Shown here: one piece after another, positions 31,258 to 44,204 of the stretch
Layout: every line of letters begins with the position of its first letter
Position numbering within the stretch: the stretch's first letter is position 1
Source of the DNA: Psococerastis gibbosa
Taxonomy: Eukaryota; Arthropoda; Insecta; Psocodea; Psocidae
Assembly: GCA_963971405.1 (NCBI GenBank)
Contig: OZ020490.1
Location: 1,364,001 to 1,428,000 of the forward strand
Reading direction: 5' to 3'
Length of the DNA stretch: 64,000 bases
Translations under genes and position numbers: made by a program
The notes under the pieces: generated by a model
What the model was told of the DNA's origin: nothing
The model's input: only the letters and a program-made list of their open reading frames with translations
Database searches by the model: none

Positions 31258-32542
31258 GTAAAAAATTAATTGTATTTAATTGTAGTATGTTATTTTATGG
31301 CCGTATTTTAATGTAGGAGAGGGCTTTCTAGCCCCAATTCTGCTATGTTTGCGTCATAGGCTAAATAATATTTAAATAATTTAATTTATTAAATAAAATA
31401 ATATAGAACAGAAGTTATTATTAATTGTTTTGTAAAGGCAATGGTGCAATACTATTTAACGAAGGGTTAGTTGGACTAACATTTCCTGCTGAGGTAATTG
31501 CCATTAGAGGCATGGACCTCATAGTCATCGAACAATTAGGGCGGAGCCCATTGTCAGGGAAGGGGGTGACGTTTCTGGAGTAGCACCCAAACTAATGACT
31601 ATTAACACAGCAGGCACTAAAGTCCAATCATGTAAATTAACCATGGCTTATTGAAATTGTTTGATACAAGGGGACATGGGGGCTCGTGGGTCCCCCACCG
31701 TAGGGACTTTCTTAATAAAGAGGTGCAAAATAGTGGGGTGTTACAGTGGGTGGGGTGTTTTGACAGCAAGAGCGTTAGATTTTACTGATGAATTTATCAC
31801 AATTTTGCTTCTGGATAACTCAAAGAGTAATAACGTGCAGCAATTCGAAAAAATACCAATTTCCGACGAAAAAACGCGTTTTTCGGGGGCACATTTCGCG
31901 GGGAAAAAATGGATTAGAAAAATTTAAAAAAAAACATTGCTACTTTCCGCTATTCTTTCTCTTTACAACTATAGAACCGGTTTTGCTTCTCGACTAGCGG
32001 TTTCACCACAGCTAGGTACTTAAGGGGGACGTGAAAGTCGCTTACATGAGGGAAAAGGGTACTCTCAGCGGAGCATGCATAAAGTCAAAATATTCCACAA
32101 TATTCACAGATATTCACAATATTCCTGCAATTTTTAACCGACATGATAAGTTAATATATCGTCGAAGACAGTATGAATGGGGGTTTAAAGCGAGTATACA
32201 AAAAGTGGTTCCATTCTAATTCAATTTTGCGCACAAAAAAAAAACAGTAAATATATAGGGCTATACAGTATATATATGTACATAGTTTTTAGTCATTTTG
32301 ATCTTACTGCTACTGAGTAATAACATCAAAAAACAACATAGCGCGACATGAAAAAATCCATTATTTAAACAGAAAGACTGGGAAAGGGTCGTCTTTCTCG
32401 ACTATAGCTTAACCAGCAGTTGCGTTTTCCGTGCAATAAACCAATGTCAATTTTACATGATAGCTGGTAGACATACAAATATATAGGTATTATAAATTCC
32501 ACCAGCAGATACGGTATCTGACAATTATGTTTCAATTTTCAG

Positions 32543-32581
32543 AAACGATCGGTATCAGAAGATGACGTCACGGGGTCCCTT
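32543..32581 (+). CDS. Exon 3, KRSV spacer (unit B)
   Basis: Same 13 codons and splice sites as in unit A. The next expected exon (4) falls in the region replaced by the private insertion and the assembly gap. Confidence 0.7.
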
Positions 32582-32949
32582 GTAAGTACATATATATATA
32601 GTGGATTTATTTTATTTGGATTAAAATTATGTTACTATAGATTTAATTTTTATTTATTTACTTGTTTTTATCAATTTTCAATAAGCAATTCTGAACGAAA
32701 AGCCATTGGCGGGTTGAAATAATAATGTGCATCGTGGTTATACAGGTAAAACCTTTATTTTTATCTCTTTGCTCGGACTCGTATCTTCACTTTGTTAAGT
32801 CATACTTTCGCCTGTTACATTGCGTCAATGCTAAGCTTGTCTCAGCCTGTCCGTTATCGCTTGCAGCCGGTTTAGGTGAATATCGAGGACGTATACCAGT
32901 TTGCCAATGGCCCAAAATTCATACGAAAACAATATAAATATAATGTCCC

Positions 32950-33138
32950 AGTAGTATAGAAAGGGCGGTTCTGGCACAAATCCCAGCTATCCCATCTATC
33001 CCACCCCGTCGTGCTATCCCCCGCGGGTGGTCTATCTATTTTTGTGTGTTATCCCTCGTGGGTGGTCTGAGTTTCTTGGCACTATGATTGTTTTATTTTT
33101 ATTTTTATAATTACTAATTTGTGAGATACAGAGTTATA

Positions 33139-33170
<32 letters not shown>

Positions 33171-35092
33171 AATTAATTGTTAATTGAATTAAAACGGGAC
33201 TTACCCCACCCCCCGTCGAGCTATCCCATCTACCCATCATGCTACCCCTCGTGGGTGGTCTGAGGTGCTGGGACTTATCCCACCCCCCCCCCGTCGAGCT
33301 ATCCCATCTACCCCTCGTGGGTGGTCTGAGGTGCTGGGACTTACCCCACCCCCGTCGAGACCCGTGGGTGGTCTTTCTATGGCACTATGATTGTTTTTTT
33401 TTTATAACCCAGGTAAACATAAGCTAAATATAGACACCCGTAGTATTTAAAAACCTTAAAATAAATTAATATAAATTTTTTTTATCAGCTATATTTACAT
33501 CGATGAACACGCTTGAGCTAATGCATAATGTTTAGTACACTACATTGAGTAAACATAAGCTAAATATAGACACCCATAGTATTTAAAGACCGTAAAATAA
33601 ATTAATATAAGTTTTTTCTTAATTATTTATTATCAGCTAAATTTACATCGATGACCACGCTTGAGCTAATGCATAATGTTAAGTACACTACAATAAGTAA
33701 ACATAAGCTAAATATAGACACCCATAGTATTTAAAGACCGTAAAATAAATTAATATAAGTTTTTTTCTTAATTATTTATTATCAGATAAATTTACATCGG
33801 TGAACACGATTGTGCTAATTAATAATGTTAAGTACACTACATTAAGTAAACATAAGCTAAATATAGACACCCATAGTATTTGAAGACCGTTAAATAAATT
33901 AATATAAGTTTTTTTCTTATTAATTTTTATCAACAATATTTACATCGATGAACACGCTTGAGCTAATGCATAATGTTTAGTACACTACATTGAGTAAACA
34001 TAAGCTAAATATAGACACCCATAGTATTTAAAGACCGTAAAATAAATTAATATAAGTTTTTTCTTAATTATTTATTATCAGCTAAATTTACATCGATGAC
34101 CACGCTTGAGCTAATTTAAAATTTAAAATAGTTTTTTTTCTTATTAATTTTTTTTTTTTTATCAGCTACATTTACATCGATGAACACGCTTGAGCTAATG
34201 CATAATGTTTAGTACACTACATTGAGTAAAGATAAGCTAAATATAGACACCCATAGTATTTAAAAAACCTTAAAATAAATTAATATAAGTTTTTTCTTAT
34301 TAATTTTTTATCAGCTACATTTACATCGACGAACACGCTTGAGCTAATGGAAGACAGGGATAGATAGACCAGTGAGGGTGAGCGCCATTGAATAATGCAC
34401 ATATTAATTACCTAATTTGAAACAGTGGACTACCCACGAATGATAGACGGTAAGGGTGGGACTCGGCGTTGCACTCAGTATCTTAAAAGAAATGTATTAA
34501 TCCCACAATACGTGTTCAATATACCCACCAGCCATGTTTATAAAAATGAATTTTCAATAATCCCAACTAAGTCTCAGTTTCTCACAATGGGTGTGCAATA
34601 TACCAGGCAGTCGTGTTTTCTATGTTAGATTTAGTTACATTGGGCTAGGACAGGTTAAGTTATAATATTAGGCTAGGTTAAATTTTTATATCAAGTTAGG
34701 GTAGGTTACATTGGATTAGGATAGGCCAGATTAGGTTACATTGGGTTAGGTTAGCTGTTTACCTAGATTAAATTCATCATTTTTTTTAACAAAAATATTT
34801 TTATATCAAATAAATATGATGTTAAGTTAGGTTACATTGAATTAGGATAGGTTAGATTAGGTTACATTGGGTAAGGATAGGTTGAGTTAGCCACAAACAA
34901 GCCATTAATAAATCTACCCCTCGCTGACAGTCCATTGTAAGCTAAAGTGATTTTTGTTTTCGTAAATCTATCCAACACTTAGGTTGAAGCATGGTCATTA
35001 TCGCATTATAGATATGTCTTAGGTTTAAAAGTTTGTTTTTAGTGATTGTATGTAAAGACATTGTTTATGAGGGAAGATTTTACTGATCATAA
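32950..35092. repeat. Satellite-bearing block, single copy (unit B)
   Basis: Corresponds to A 6151-8293, with minisatellite, ~147-bp satellite (33411-34350) and TTAGG-like part. It is followed directly by the private insertion. Confidence 0.88.
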
Positions 35093-35873
35093 TAATAATT
35101 GCACAATTATGAGCGGATGAGCACTATCTAACGAGGGGAACTTTATATGCAAAACATCTATAGCTCTAGATGGTGTTGTAAAATAATACAATTATAAAAA
35201 CATAACCATACGTCATGATCCCGTTGTATATTTACATAATATGGAAGGTGAGGTTGATTCAATTACAACTGAAAACATAAAACTTTTTAAAGTGATTAAA
35301 TGGTATAAAGGACAAGTCCCGTGCTGGGCAATTAATAAATCTATCCAACGCACAGGTTTAAGGGAAGTATTGATTTAGTAAACAGATAACCGTGTGCAGA
35401 TTCAAACCTGTTGAGAATCACCAGGTGCACTCAGTACACCCATCACACCAGGGGGTCCATTGTAAGCTAAGTGATTTTTGTTTTTGCATCAGTTGCACCC
35501 GGCAATGATAAAAACTATACTGAAGCATGGTTTCGTGCTAAAAACGAACAACTTCTCCTCAATGATGACTCCACAATAAAATATCAACAAATAAACAAAC
35601 AACATTTACAATATTAAAAATGGTAGGGGGGGGGGGCCCTTTAAAAGCAAAAGTGAACATTACAATTGCAAATACAAGTAAAGAAAAAATGTACGAATTA
35701 AGTAAAAAAAATTTTTTTTAAACGTTAATAGAAAAACAATTGTGCAGGCAGATAACTGAAGTAATGTAGGCTAATAATAAAATATTGGTTGACAATCGAC
35801 ACTGAGAGAACATCCACTTTACAGTATGTATCCCAATTTTCATTAAGTCTAGTTGCTAAGTAGGGACGTGATG
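35093..35873. other. Start of B-private insertion, no gene recognised
   Basis: AT-rich; contains gtccattgtaagctaa..gtgatttttgttttt (35457) shared with the satellite block (8132), so the insertion and block are related. Confidence 0.4.
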
Positions 35874-36604
35874 TTATTGGGGTTGGAAGAAATTAGGTAT
35901 TTTATGTGTCTTGAAACTTGTTATGCTGACGGAGTCCTTTATGTTGTCCGGTAGGGAATTGTACAATGGAATAGACTTATACATAATATGCGAATGCTTA
36001 AAGTGTTCCGTATTCGGTTTCAAAGTTTTTAGGTTGCGTCCGGTACCAAGTCTGGTATTAATGTTATGATGGACGAAATCACCTTGCCCAAGAATGGTTT
36101 TTGCCCTTTTTAAATCGAAAAGTAGAAGTTGTTTTGCACATAGCAATGGCAATGGGAGGGCATTGAATTCCTGAAAAAGAAGATTTGAAGGGTAGCGGCG
36201 AGGCTTCCCTATAGCTACCCTGATGGCTATTCTTACATCAGTTTCTAGGGAGCATATATGGGAAGAGTGAGCACCACCCCAGGCTAATATGCTATATTGG
36301 AAAATTGATTGGACTAAAGCATGATAAACTTACCTTACAGAGTGTCAACGTTAAGTGTACACCTCAGCATCCTTAATTTGTTATAGGTTCTTCTAATTCG
36401 TTTTGATGTTAGGAGGATTTGTTCATACCACTTGAGATGATTATCAATGGTAACGCCTAAATATTTAATAGTATTTGCTTTTGCGATTATCTGACATGTG
36501 CATGGATTAAGGTTGCAATTATTATGGAGTATTAAACTGAGATAGAATAGAATAGAAGAATAGAATAATGTATTTCGTTCCTTCAATAATACATATACAT
36601 GCAC
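35874..36604 (-). pseudogene. Jockey/CR1-type RT C-terminal fragment (unit B only)
   Basis: The minus strand reads IKYLGVTIDNHLKWYEQ and, in a shifted frame further on, SILAWGGAHSSHI, CAKQLLLFDLKRAKTILG and SIPLYNSLPDNIKDSVS, ending at about 35874. The order of blocks matches the ORF2 C terminus of the Jockey/CR1 group. At least one frameshift. A TAGAA-rich tract lies at its upstream edge (36541-36566). Confidence 0.68.
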
Positions 36605-36829
36605 ACCAATATAATGAGGTAGGGGTGGCCCAAAGGATTTCTCCCGTGCTGGGGACCCCTTAATACTATAATAACTAAGCTAAAACTTTATCGATAATAA
36701 TTAATTTTATGTAGACTCTAAGTAACATCACTAAGTAAGGAAATAAGTAAGATCATATACTAAGATGGTTTATCACTCTGTTGAATCCGGGGTTGTTATG
36801 CTAACGCACTATTGCTGGAAGATTTCTTA

Positions 36830-37030
36830 GTTGATTTTGGGACAGATGAAAGCTAATTTTACTAATGAATTTTTTTTTTTTGTTGTAGATTTTTTTTTAT
36901 GAACTCAGGAAGGCTGTTATATAATGGAACTGATAGGTAAATGTGAGAATGTGTGAAAAGGGTAGTGTTATGATTGGGGATCTGAAGATTGCAACCAACA
37001 CCAAGTCCAGTATAGCTAAAACTATGGAAG
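36830..37030 (-). pseudogene. Second RT C-terminal fragment (unit B only)
   Basis: The minus strand contains FTHSHIYLSVPLYNSLPEFI, closely parallel to the previous fragment but a different copy. Only the extreme C terminus remains. Confidence 0.5.
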
Positions 37031-37083
37031 AATATATAGCCTTCAGTATTGGAGAGTTATGCTTTTAAGACACTTACCAATTT

Positions 37084-37859
37084 ATGGCCTCCTCATTAGA
37101 TTCAGTAGTTAAAAATCTTGTTGATGCGGATAAAAATAAATTTAAAATTATGAAAACATGTTTTGTGGATGAAAAATTAGACTTGATGTTGAGGAAGGGT
37201 GTCTTCCCCTATGAATATATAACGCACGAGTCACAATTTAATGAGGAACACTTACCTACAATCATTGCATTTTTTTTTTAGTCAATTAACTCAAGAGTGG
37301 ATTTCACAAGAAAAATATGAACATGCTCAAAAGGTGTGGAATGCTTTTGATATAAAGAATTTAGAAGAATACCAAGACTTGAATGTATTAAACAACACCC
37401 TTCTCTTTTGCGATGTTTTTGAAGCCTTTAGAGCCTAATGTTTTGAAAACTATAACCTCGAAATTTGTCACATGTACACTGCACCAGGGCTAGCTCTTCA
37501 GAGCTGTCTGAAAATATTAGTGGGTTTCGCTGGATGGAGGAGGAAGAAATCAAAATTTTAATGTAATGCTCGCACCTAATGAGGACGATGGTGGGTTCAT
37601 ATTACATGTGGACTTGGAATATCCACAAAAATTACATGATTTACATAATGAATACCCACTAGCAGCTGAACATTGTGTTGTAACTTCAGACATGATTTCT
37701 CCATATTGCAAGGAATTTCTCGCTGAAAATAATATATCTTTAACATCCACCATCTCAATGCTTATTCCCAACTTAAACGATAAACACAACTATATAATAC
37801 ATTATCGAAATTTGAAGCAATGTTTAGAATTAGCATTAAAATTAAAAATGTATACATAA
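37084..37859 (+). pseudogene. Decayed protein-primed DNA polymerase B fragment, Polinton/Maverick-like
   Basis: Three in-order pieces on the + strand in different frames: 37084-37281 (LDLMLRKGVFPYEYI), 37241-37438 (YEHAQKVWNAF, NNTLLFCDVFEAFR) and 37566-37859 (HVDLEYPQKLHDLHNEYPLA, PNLNDKHNYIIHYRNL). YTAPGLA is visible between them (about 37471). These are blocks of the viral/Polinton-type family B polymerase. Frameshifts, stops and deletion of the central catalytic part show it is dead. Related polymerases also occur in some large DNA viruses. The capsid-like neighbour favours a Polinton-like element. Confidence 0.68.
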
Positions 37860-37940
37860 AATTTTAGCTTTTAAGCAAAGCGCTTGGATGCGACCCTTTA
37901 TCGATTTTAATTAGCTTGTAATGATTTCGAGAACAAAAGT

Positions 37941-38446
37941 ATGGTGATAAATGATGAAATTCGCATACCAATCCATCAACAAGATATACTTATTACTCTA
38001 CCATGTGAAAGCCGACTGCATATTGAAGGTGTGCTGGAAAAAGGTGTGACAACAATTGCTTATCAAGGTGAAGACTGGCTTAGCGCTAATGCTATGGCAC
38101 ACTTATTCTCCGAAATATGCTATGAACTCAATGGAATAACTGTTGATCATGTGCGAAACCCTGTGCGAATGATTTCTTCAAGTGAAAAACCACGGTTTGC
38201 TATTATTGGCTTCCAAGCAGCACGAGCAGATGATATTTGAAAGACGCTACTGCCTTCGATCAATGTGCTGTACGACAAATGCAACTATTCCTCGGCTCAG
38301 AATGCTATCCATACCATCCGCTACAGGCGAACTTCAACAAAAAGGTTGTTGCTGTATTGTATGAACATTTTCTCAATTTCCGGAAACAATACTACATGCA
38401 GGATGAAGCATCCCCGAACGTTTCCCGGGTCATTATCGCATTATAG
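37941..38446 (+). pseudogene. Decayed double-jelly-roll capsid-like gene of a Polinton-like element
   Basis: 37941-38240 reads IRIPIHQQDILITLPCESRL and AHLFSEICYELNGITVDHVR. 38237-38446 continues in another frame with FLGSECYPYHPLQANFNKK and LYEHFLNFRKQYY. These resemble the double-jelly-roll-like proteins encoded by Polinton-like elements in arthropod genomes. It lies directly after the polymerase fragment, on the same strand. Incomplete and frameshifted; assignment rests on motif recognition only. Confidence 0.52.
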
Positions 38447-38700
38447 ATATGTCTTAGGTTTAAAAGTTTGTTTTAAGTGATTGTATGTAAAGACATTGAT
38501 TTCTTTTAAAATATGTGTATTATAAAATTTGTATATCATAAAATGGTTTACATTCGTTTAGCTCATGGTCATTATTGTATTATTGATAAGTCTTAGGCTT
38601 AAAAGCTTGTTTTAAGTGATTGTATGAAAAGACATTGATTTCTTTCAAAATATGTGTATTATAAAATTTGTATATCATAAAATGGTTTACATTCATTTAC
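38428..38700. repeat. ~135-bp tandem duplication in the B-private insertion
   Basis: cattatcgcattatagatatgtcttagg... to ...ataaaatggtttacatt (38428-38560) is repeated with about ten changes at 38564-38697. A relative of its first half is in the satellite block (8196 and 34995). Confidence 0.75.
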
Positions 38701-38981
38701 AATAGTTGATGTACAATACCAGTTAAAGGTACATATTCATATAAGCAGTCGCTGATGAGTAGACAGTCCCTTTATTTGCCATGCAGACAACCCTTTATAT
38801 ATTGGAGTGCATAAGGTCGGTGGCCATTTCAGTCCCCCTCGCATTAAGATTATGACACATCGCTATTAATTCAGGTACGCCGATATAATAAGTGCACTCA
38901 GCATCTTAAAAGAAATGTATTAATCCCACAATAGGTGTTCAATATACCCACCAGCCGTGTTTATAAAAATGAATTTTCAAT

Positions 38982-39956
38982 AATCCCAACTAAGTCTCAG
39001 TTTCTCACAATAGGTGTGCAATATACCAGGCAGTCGTGTTTTCTATGTTAGATTTAGTTACATTGGGCTAGGACAGGTTAAGTTATAATATTAGGCTAGG
39101 TTAAATTTTTATATCAAGTTAGGGTAGGTTACATTGGATTAGGATAGGCCAGATTAGGTTACATTGGGTTAGGTTAGCTGTTTACCTAGATTAAATTCAT
39201 CATTTTTTTAACAAAAATATTTTTATATCAAATAAATATGATGTTAAGTTAGGTTACATTGAATTAGGATAGGTTAGATTAGGTTACATTGGATTAGGAT
39301 AGGCCAGATTACGTTACATTGGGTTAGGTTAGATGTTTACCTAGATTAAATTCATCATTTTTTTAACAAAAATATTTTTATATCAAATAAATATGATGTT
39401 AAGTTAGGTTACATTGAATTAGGATAGGTTAGATTAGGTTACATTGGGTTAGGATAGGTTAAGTTAGCCGCTAACTTAACCTATCCTAACCCAATGTAAC
39501 CTAATCTAACCTATCCTAATTCAATGTAACCTAACTTAACATCATATTTATTTGATATAAAAATATTTTTGTTAAAAAAATGATGAATTTAATCTAGGTA
39601 AACATCTAACCTAACCCAATGTAACGTAATCTGGCCTATCCTAATCCAATGTAACCTAATCTAACCTATCCTAATTCAATGTAACCTAACTTAACATCAT
39701 ATTTATTTGATATAAAAATATTTTTGTTAAAAAAATGATGAATTTAATCTAGGTAAACAGCTAACCTAACCCAATGTAACCTAATCTGGCCTATCCTAAT
39801 CCAATGTAACCTACCCTAACTTGATATAAAAATTTAACCTAGCCTAATATTATAACTTAACCTGTCCTAGCCCAATGTAACTAAATCTAACATAGAAAAC
39901 ACGACTGCCTGGTATATTGCACACCTATTGTGAGAAACTGAGACTTAGTTGGGATT
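38982..39956. repeat. Perfect palindrome of TTAGG-like DNA running into the gap (unit B)
   Basis: The arms 38982-39468 and 39470-39956 are inverted copies with no difference I can find, centred on gttagCCGctaac at about 39469. The right arm ends exactly at the first N. It could be a foldback of element ends or an assembly/sequencing artefact. Confidence 0.85.
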
Positions 39957-40156
39957 NNNNNNNNNNNNNNNNNNNNNNNNNNNNNNNNNNNNNNNNNNNN
40001 NNNNNNNNNNNNNNNNNNNNNNNNNNNNNNNNNNNNNNNNNNNNNNNNNNNNNNNNNNNNNNNNNNNNNNNNNNNNNNNNNNNNNNNNNNNNNNNNNNNN
40101 NNNNNNNNNNNNNNNNNNNNNNNNNNNNNNNNNNNNNNNNNNNNNNNNNNNNNNNN
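39957..40156. other. Assembly gap, 200 N
   Basis: Exactly 200 N, probably a placeholder length. Sequence corresponding to A 9964-13673, including exons 4 and 5, may be hidden here. Confidence 0.95.
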
Positions 40157-40161
40157 GTTAG

Positions 40162-40281
40162 GTAAAAAACCACCTTTTTGGGTTCCTGGGACCTCAAAAC
40201 GTGTAAATACATTAAAATCTCAAAATCGAAAATTTTGACCGTCACAAAGCTTTCCTTATACTTCGTATAAATTGGAAAGCA
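40162..40281 (-). mobile_element. Tail of GTCTG-rich element copy 2 (unit B, truncated by gap)
   Basis: Matches A 13674-13791; the rest is lost in the gap. Confidence 0.75.
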
Positions 40282-41114
40282 AAAAACACACAGATAAAAA
40301 ATGAATGATTAAAAAAAACTAATAAAGACGATATACAAACCTACTTCTAGCTCCTGGCTTCTTCTGGGTCTATTGCCGAACCTACTCCTATTTAATACCT
40401 CGGTTGCACATGGGCTGGCTGACGTCGGGCCAGAGGGCTGCACAGCCATTGTTAGGAAAGCCTAGCCAAATTCAACGACAGTGGCGTAAACAGACATCAA
40501 AATACTGAATGGTGAAAAATATGAGTAATTTGGAGCTAAGGCTAAGGCTAAGGACACTCCCAATTACTCGTATGCTAATTTCAGAGCACATTAAAATGAA
40601 ATTTAATACTCAATGGTTGGAGGAAACTGCATGCCTTCATACGAACCGCCTCATTAAGCATTCAGACATCAATAGAGCTAAGGGTCTGCTGGAATTGATG
40701 TCCCTGCTCACTGGTCACGGGAATTTTAGACATCGCCCGGATTGGTGTGCAAGTGGACAATGTGTGCCGATATTGTGCGGTGGAGGCCGAAAGTGGATGA
40801 CAAATTCTCGCTGAGTGCCATGTCATCTGACGCCCCAGACATGAGCATCTATAACTGTTACTGTTGCTACTGACGGTTGGGCACCAGTAGTCCAACCTGC
40901 TGCCATAGCGGAAGTCGCAGAAGCTGTGGGACTCGAGCCCGCTCGAATAGTAAGATTGGCGGACATATGGACCCAAATTGTGGCCTGAGTCCTGACTCCA
41001 AGAACATAATTCACATAAGCTACATACCGTCACTCATTGTGACTAAAAATAACTTAGTAATACATTACTAATATGTTTTTATTCATAATCTACGAATGCT
41101 TTCATATGTTACAG

Positions 41115-41180
41115 AAGGTCGCAAGATCGCGAGGAGGTGTTATACCGTTAGGTGGAATCAGCAGAATAGGTAGAAGATAA
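41115..41180 (+). CDS. Exon 6, terminal cationic peptide exon (unit B)
   Basis: Same protein as unit A exon 6 with TAA at 41178-41180. Joining exon 3 directly to this exon would keep frame because all introns are phase 0, so B could still yield a shorter precursor even without exons 4 and 5. Confidence 0.63.
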   Translation, partial: KVARSRGGVIPLGGISRIGRR

Positions 41181-41236
41181 CTAATGTTTGCTGTCAATGG
41201 AAATCATGGTTGTTGTTATGCTTGGCTTTGCTGTTC

Positions 41237-41242
41237 AATAAA
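41237..41242 (+). terminator. Polyadenylation signal AATAAA after exon 6 (unit B)
   Basis: Same position relative to the stop codon as in unit A. Confidence 0.58.
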
Positions 41243-41623
41243 CGTTAAAAGTAAAGTAATGTAGTGGAAATCAAAAATACATTCTATCGAAAACTATGCG
41301 TTTTAATTTTTTACCCTAATCGCGCAGTCAATAAACGACAATAGCGACAGCTTGAATTTTTTTCATCCAAAAAATTCACTCAAATCAGAGCAGATAAAAT
41401 TAAAACTTATTTTGTGTCCACATGCAATGCTTCAAATTGCATGTGGAACTGCTCATTTCCCCCAATTTACCCTTAATATCCTTAGCTTGGTGGCAGACTG
41501 ATAGCACCACAGTTCATGGTTTTTTTTCCTCTAAATTGAACGGAACACACGCCTAAGAAGTATGTTGACGTTCACCTCATACAACATGTATTTATACTGT
41601 AAGTTTTCTACATACATTTTCAG

Positions 41624-41698
41624 GTAAGCTCTGCTCGGTCACTTAGGCAGTTGGAAGCCTTGTGTCTCATCAATCCAATTTACTGTTTTGGAAGAAGG
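41624..41698 (+). CDS. Exon 7, allatostatin-C-like peptide (unit B)
   Basis: Same 25 codons as unit A, with CLINPIYCF and the Gly-Arg-Arg end intact and donor AGG|GTAAGA. Both cysteines and the Asn-Pro-Ile motif are kept, although surrounding intron bases differ at several places. Confidence 0.66.
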
Positions 41699-43781
41699 GT
41701 AAGATGTTTTTTAACTATTTTTAATAATTACAGCATTACTTGGAAATTGTCCTGTATAAAATCCGCTTTTTCAGGGGTTCCCTACCGTTTTTGTCCGTGG
41801 ACCACTAGATTATTTTATGATTTTCCGTGGACCACCAAAGCTGCGAGGAAAATCGTCAAATTCTAGGATGATTTGTGTCTACAATGACATGATGATACTT
41901 GATTGAATGTTTAGAACATCGGTGTCCAATTTGGGAACCCCTGAACTATTTGATTTCTTCTACAGAGGAGTGGTAGTAACTTAACAACTAAAAACGTATA
42001 ACCAAAGCGCTGCTGCCACTTTAACAATAATGGCACGCTTAGTGTTAATTTTGGTTCAACAATAATTGTTACTTTCCCTTAATACAAACTGAACACTTCC
42101 CCTTAGGCTAAACTGTATATTACTGTATTGTACTGTAATATATTGGTATGCAATCGATCAATTCAGCGCGGTGCTTATTATAAATTGATTGATTGATTGT
42201 GGGTTAAGGAAAGACAAGTCGAGGCAACCGAAGTGTAGCACTAGGAGGTAGGTAATCCTTACAGGGGTAACATAGGTAACACGATCCCCCGGTTAGACAT
42301 AGGTCGTGGGTTAGAAACCCGCTGAGTCAGTTTTTGCTTTCCAATTTATACGTAGTTTAAGTAAAGCATTGTGATGGTCAAAATTTTCGATTCCGAGATT
42401 TCAACGGATTTACACGTTTTGAGGTTCCAGGAACCCAAAAAAGTGGTTTTTACGAAATGTCTGTCGCTGTCTGTCTGTATGTCTGTCTGTCTGTGCGTCG
42501 ATCGATTTCCGGGCAAACTACTCGGTCGATTTTGATGAAATTTTGCATGTAGGTTCACAAAAATTATACGTCGGGACCATGTTTTTATTTGGAGGTAACT
42601 CAATTGGGGGGGGGGAGGTTATTTTCAAAAAAACTCCAAAAAAACGTTTAAAAAAATTATTTTTCAAAAACGGCTCCAACGATTTCCTTTAAATTCACAT
42701 ATATTGTAGTCGTTATTAATGCTGACAAAATGCGGGGGGTCGCTTGTGCCTTGATAGTTTGCTTCTGGGGGTAAAAAAATAAAAATAACTCAATTTTCAT
42801 AGAAAATAATTTTTCTGCGGAACCTTTCTATCGATGATTTCTACCTTTAGGTATGTTTTAGGTGTTCAATAGGATAACAAAAACGGGCAGGTTGCATTCC
42901 CAAAAAATTGGTCTGTTCGTTCCAGAATATGCAATTGAGTTTTAAGGGGTTTTTAATATATATTGAGGTGAACCCCCCCCCCCCCCCTCCTCTCGAGGGA
43001 TCTGAAATTTAACCATAGGGAAATTATTTCCTATGAAATTACGCATGTCAATATCTACTAATTTATAAATTGGAAAGCATGTTCGAGTAAACTCGGACCG
43101 GTTCTTTTCTTGATTCTCTATTTTGGGTATATGGTAATACTGGATTGCTGGTGACCTGGTAAGTTAAACTTCAAAAAAAAAAATTCTTTGTTGTCTTTAA
43201 ATAAAGTACTGGTGTCTTTATAATATGTCTGAAGAAACCTCTGCCACTCTGCAGTCTACTGGATATTTTCCTAAGTTTGTTAGCTGCACCATCCGCTTGA
43301 TTGACTCACCCACGCTGGCTACTGGCAGGGAAAAAACGGAAATTATTTTTAACTTTTTTAAGCCTGACTGGGATAATACCTTCCAATCAAGAAGTTATTT
43401 CTATATCATGCGCGTGGGATTTTATTAGTAAATAGAAATGAAGTTTTGTTTGAAAATTCGTAGGGCTCTAAATTAAACAGGTATTGTCATCCGCCATTTT
43501 TTATCCATTTTAAGTCTGGTGTATAAGCCAAGCATTGGGCGTTTACCTATTTATTATTAGAAATTTATCTTTTTTTATTTATTTTTTATATAAAAAACGT
43601 TCTACCAATTAGGGAAGTGTTTCATAAAAAAATACTACAACTTGTTTTCGTTTTTTTCAATCTTTTACTTTTCTTAAAAATAATTACAATACTTAGCATA
43701 TAGGATAAAAAATGGCGGATGACAATACCCGGATATATAGGCCTTAAAAATTCGTTAATATGGCTTTCTATTTACTTTCAG

Positions 43782-43811
43782 AAACGATCAGTGGATGACC
43801 AATTTACTGAT
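43782..43811 (+). CDS. Exon 8, KRSV spacer (unit B)
   Basis: Same codons and splice sites as unit A exon 8. Confidence 0.67.
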
Positions 43812-44174
43812 GTAAGTATACTTAAGCCAATGGCGTATAGACTGCATAAAATTTTTGGGGGGTCAAGACCGGAGACGGATCCAGCCCATTTTTTTGGGGG
43901 GGGGTAGCTGAGGGTCAAAATAGGAAAAACTTATGTAGGATCGACTAAATTAGAGCGTAATAACTTAATTTACAATAGATTTACCAAATTTTGGGGGGGC
44001 AGCTACCCCCCGTACCCCCCCCCTGTATCCGTCCTTGGTCAAGACCATGTGGCTTCTATCTGCCAGTCTTTTGCCACTGGCAATAGATGCCGTTTTATTG
44101 TGCCTTATCCCATATCGACTAAACATAAAAACCCTTCCGCCAGCATACTAATATTTGCCTATTTTTTGTTTTAG

Positions 44175-44204
44175 AAAAAATTTCTATCAGGATTCGGTAA
44201 ATAA
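44175..44204 (+). CDS. Exon 9, terminal short-peptide exon (unit B)
   Basis: KKFLSGFGK plus TAA, as in unit A, with ATTAAA at 44284-44289 downstream. Confidence 0.48.
   Translation, partial: KKFLSGFGK

Noticed and set aside
38428-39905. CRISPR-like or true telomeric array
   Set aside because: Repeats are degenerate TTAGG-like phrases and tandem duplications without regular spacers; the setting is eukaryotic and internal.
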